14,991 nt of DNA from an uncultured Prevotella sp. (GTDB lineage Bacteria > Bacteroidota > Bacteroidia > Bacteroidales > Bacteroidaceae): positions 1-14,991 of the forward strand of contig UQQN01000058.1 in NCBI GenBank assembly GCA_900543155.1. The letters run 5' to 3'. The first letter of the stretch is position 1. Each line of letters opens with the position of its first letter. Positions 13,304-14,991 of the stretch are shown piece after piece. The notes beneath the pieces are model-generated. The model was not told where the DNA came from. It saw only the letters and a program-made list of their open reading frames with translations, and searched no databases. A program made the position numbers and the translations under genes.

Positions 13304-14701
13304 ATGAACGCAGAAAATAACATAAAGCCGACAGAGCAGATACAAGCTTCTGCCAATAATGCGCAAAGAACTGCTGACGTAAATCAAGCAACGCTTGATA
13401 ACACCACAAGCACAATAAATAACAAGCCATCCGAACCTGTCCATTTTAAAATGGGTGGTAAACACCCCATCACCTTCGACCGTTTTATACGTGGACTTAT
13501 CGGGGCAAGTATATTAGCAGGTGTATGTTTAGGCATTTATTACTTGAGCGAAGTGCTTATTCCCTTCTTTATTGCATGGATGGTAGCCTATTTGCTCTAC
13601 CCTATGGTGCGTTTTTTACAACATAAATGTCACCTACACAATCGTCTTTTAGCCATTGCCATCACACTCCTCCTTGTATGCGGACTATGTGCAGGCTTTT
13701 TCTACTTGGTAGTCCCCCCCATGATCGAAGAAATGGGGCATTTGAAAAATGTGGCTTTGGCTTATATACAAAAAGGTGCCGATAATACCACCATTCCACA
13801 ACCCGTACAAGAATTTCTGCATCGACACGTCAACAAATACCAAATTGAAAATTTACTGCAGCAAAAAGACGTAATGGCTGCAATTAAAAGTACGGTACCC
13901 AAAGTTTGGAACGTATTGTGGAGCACAGCAGGCATCATTATCAATATTGTAGCATCGCTCATCGCCCTACTCTACTTGCTCTTTATCCTCACCGATTACG
14001 AAAAATATGCCAATGGATGGATTCAGTTTGTGCCTAAAAACAAACGCACCTTTGCAGCACAATTAGTAAGCGACATAGAACATGGCATGGCTGGCTACTT
14101 CCGTGGTCAAGCCCTTGTAGCATTGAGCAACTGTGTAATGTTCTCTATAGGTTTTCTCATCATTGGTTTTCCCATGCCTATTGGTTTGGGTTGTTTAATT
14201 GGCGTTATCAGCTTTGTGCCCTACTTACAAGTTGTTGGTTTTGTGCCTGCTTCATTGCTCGCCTTGCTCAAAGCTGCCGAAACAGGCGAAAACTTTTGGT
14301 GGTTGCTCTGCCTCATTTTCATTGTCTACTTAGTAGTACAAGTATTGCAAGATACCATCTTTACACCTCGCATCATGGGCAAGATTATGGGGCTTCCCCC
14401 TGCCATCATTCTGCTTTCGCTCTCAGTATGGGGCTATGCCTTAGGCATTATTGGTTTGATTTTGGCTCTTCCCATCACCACACTTGCCATTTCTTACTAC
14501 AAGCGCTATGTAGTAGGCGATAATTCGAGCACACCTGCTAATCCCACAACAGATGTTCTCGACGATGAAACTATTGCTGTAGAGAAAGCCACTGGCATTT
14601 ACGTAGAACCGCCCACCACAAACAGACCTTTTGCATCTGATGACGCAAAAGATAAAAAAAGCACAGATAAAGCCCCTTCGCAAGACAATAATAAGGTCTA
14701 A
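13304..14701 (+). CDS. AI-2E family (PerM/YdiK-like) membrane transporter
   Basis: This 465-residue protein matches the AI-2E transporter family. Members export small molecules or act as sodium/proton antiporters; naming after autoinducer-2 reflects TqsA and is not proof of that substrate. Membrane segments lie near residues 64-82, 84-104, 114-138, 205-230, 273-301, 306-323, 332-348 and 366-395. A soluble stretch (about 140-200) between the third and fourth is typical of the family. Hallmarks are VLIPFFIAWMVAYLLYP (84-100), DYEKYANGW (231-239), GYFRGQALVAL (264-274) and DTIFTPRIMGK (350-360). The first 50 residues are a polar, Asn/Thr-rich extension and the tail after about 405 is again polar and low-complexity; both look lineage-specific. 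The next in-frame Met (M50) would remove the extension, so the start is not fully certain. A C7 run (13714-13720) lies in the coding sequence. I see no clear terminator downstream. Confidence 0.92.
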   Translation: MNAENNIKPTEQIQASANNAQRTADVNQATLDNTTSTINNKPSEPVHFKMGGKHPITFDRFIRGLIGASILAGVCLGIYYLSEVLIPFFIAWMVAYLLYPMVRFLQHKCHLHNRLLAIAITLLLVCGLCAGFFYLVVPPMIEEMGHLKNVALAYIQKGADNTTIPQPVQEFLHRHVNKYQIENLLQQKDVMAAIKSTVPKVWNVLWSTAGIIINIVASLIALLYLLFILTDYEKYANGWIQFVPKNKRTFAAQLVSDIEHGMAGYFRGQALVALSNCVMFSIGFLIIGFPMPIGLGCLIGVISFVPYLQVVGFVPASLLALLKAAETGENFWWLLCLIFIVYLVVQVLQDTIFTPRIMGKIMGLPPAIILLSLSVWGYALGIIGLILALPITTLAISYYKRYVVGDNSSTPANPTTDVLDDETIAVEKATGIYVEPPTTNRPFASDDAKDKKSTDKAPSQDNNKV

Positions 14702-14821
14702 TTCCGCAAAGGAACATGTAATTTATCAACTGTGTAAAGTCCATTTTTTACCTACAAAGTATAGCCTACGCCCCTATTTTGCAAGAAAAAACGTATTTTC
14801 CACAAAAAAATAACAAAAAAA

Positions 14822-14853
14822 TTTGGTCGTTACACACATTCTTCATACCTTTG
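14822..14853 (+). promoter_or_regulatory. Consensus Bacteroidetes promoter of tRNA-Lys
   Basis: TTTG (14822-14825) and TACCTTTG (14846-14853) are separated by 20 bp and match the -33 and -7 elements exactly. The tRNA begins 26 bases after the -7 box, leaving a short 5' leader for RNase P removal. Confidence 0.88.
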
Positions 14854-14879
14854 CACTCGCTTAACAGCAATAACGGATT

Positions 14880-14952
14880 GACTCGCTAGCTCAGTTGGTA
14901 GAGCACAACACTTTTAATGTTGGGGTCTTGGGTTCGAACCCCAAGCGAGTCA
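14880..14952 (+). tRNA. trnK: tRNA-Lys (anticodon TTT)
   Basis: The 73 bases fold as a complete cloverleaf. Acceptor GACTCGC (14880-14886) pairs with GCGAGTC (14945-14951) with discriminator A14952. The D stem is GCTC/GAGC (14889-14892, 14901-14904) with a GTTGGT-type loop. The anticodon stem CAACA/TGTTG (14906-14910, 14918-14922) carries loop CTTTTAA with anticodon TTT at 14913-14915. T stem TTGGG/CCCAA (14928-14932, 14940-14944) encloses TTCGAAC. CCA is not encoded. It reads AAA/AAG lysine codons. Confidence 0.98.
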
Positions 14953-14991
14953 CTTATGATTCCAAGCAAGTCACTTATGTTCCCAACGAGG
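14941..14991 (+). repeat. Degenerate 21-bp tandem repeats of the tRNA-Lys 3' end
   Basis: CCAAGCGAGTCACTTATG (14941-14958, starting in the tRNA T stem) recurs as CCAAGCAAGTCACTTATG (14962-14979) with one mismatch, a 21-bp period. A third, diverged unit begins at 14983 (CCAACGAGG) and runs off the window. The copies could come from slippage in the tRNA 3' flank or be remnants of an integrase attachment site. Confidence 0.75.

Noticed and set aside
13304..14701. Quorum-sensing (autoinducer-2 export) role for the AI-2E family protein
   Set aside because: The family name is not evidence of substrate. Members also act as ion antiporters, and no signalling genes are nearby.

Overview
The window looks like chromosomal DNA of a Bacteroidales bacterium, most probably Prevotella-like. 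The evidence is protein family content (a fused SpmA/SpmB-like membrane protein, a Bacteroidetes-type RuvB and YbeY, a secreted multidomain GH20 hexosaminidase, and a coiled-coil lipoprotein with a 'YYVFGTK' C-terminal domain). It also includes three exact matches to the Bacteroidetes promoter pattern (TTTG, 19-20 bp, TAnnTTTG). The assignment to Prevotellaceae is inference. Most of the window is housekeeping or envelope-related; I see no phage, insertion sequence, CRISPR array, toxin-antitoxin or secretion locus.

Layout. (1) 1-325 has no gene but holds a 13-bp inverted repeat, a compact GC-rich structured patch and the terminator of the next operon. (2) 326-4328, minus strand: a three-gene operon transcribed as SpmAB-like fusion, then polysaccharide flippase, then M16 peptidase, ending at a terminator 7 bases after the last stop. 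(3) 4592-4828, plus strand: a 78-residue HTH protein with its own strong terminator. (4) 5015-6611, plus strand: ruvB, driven by a consensus promoter so close to the ATG that the mRNA should be nearly leaderless, followed by ybeY and a bidirectional terminator. (5) 6754-11279, minus strand: a lipoprotein with a glycine zipper and an EF-hand-like loop, a MATE transporter that overlaps it by 4 bases, and a GH20 beta-N-acetylhexosaminidase. (6) 11477-13156, minus strand: rsmI, with a second predicted leaderless promoter, then a coiled-coil lipoprotein. (7) 13304-14701, plus strand: an AI-2E/PerM-family membrane protein, divergent from rsmI across a 147-bp region with a palindrome and 21-bp-phased direct repeats. 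(8) 14880-14952, plus strand: tRNA-Lys(TTT) with a near-perfect promoter and degenerate tandem copies of its own 3' end running off the window.

Functionally, ruvB (Holliday junction migration), ybeY (rRNA processing), rsmI (16S rRNA methylation) and tRNA-Lys are core information-processing genes. The flippase, hexosaminidase and two lipoproteins are envelope or glycan functions. The most interesting signals are non-coding: two predicted leaderless consensus promoters, a hairpin element bracketed by direct repeats in front of the glycine-zipper lipoprotein, a 74-bp-spaced inverted repeat beside it, phased direct repeats before the AI-2E gene, G/C homopolymer tracts, and the tRNA 3'-end repeats.
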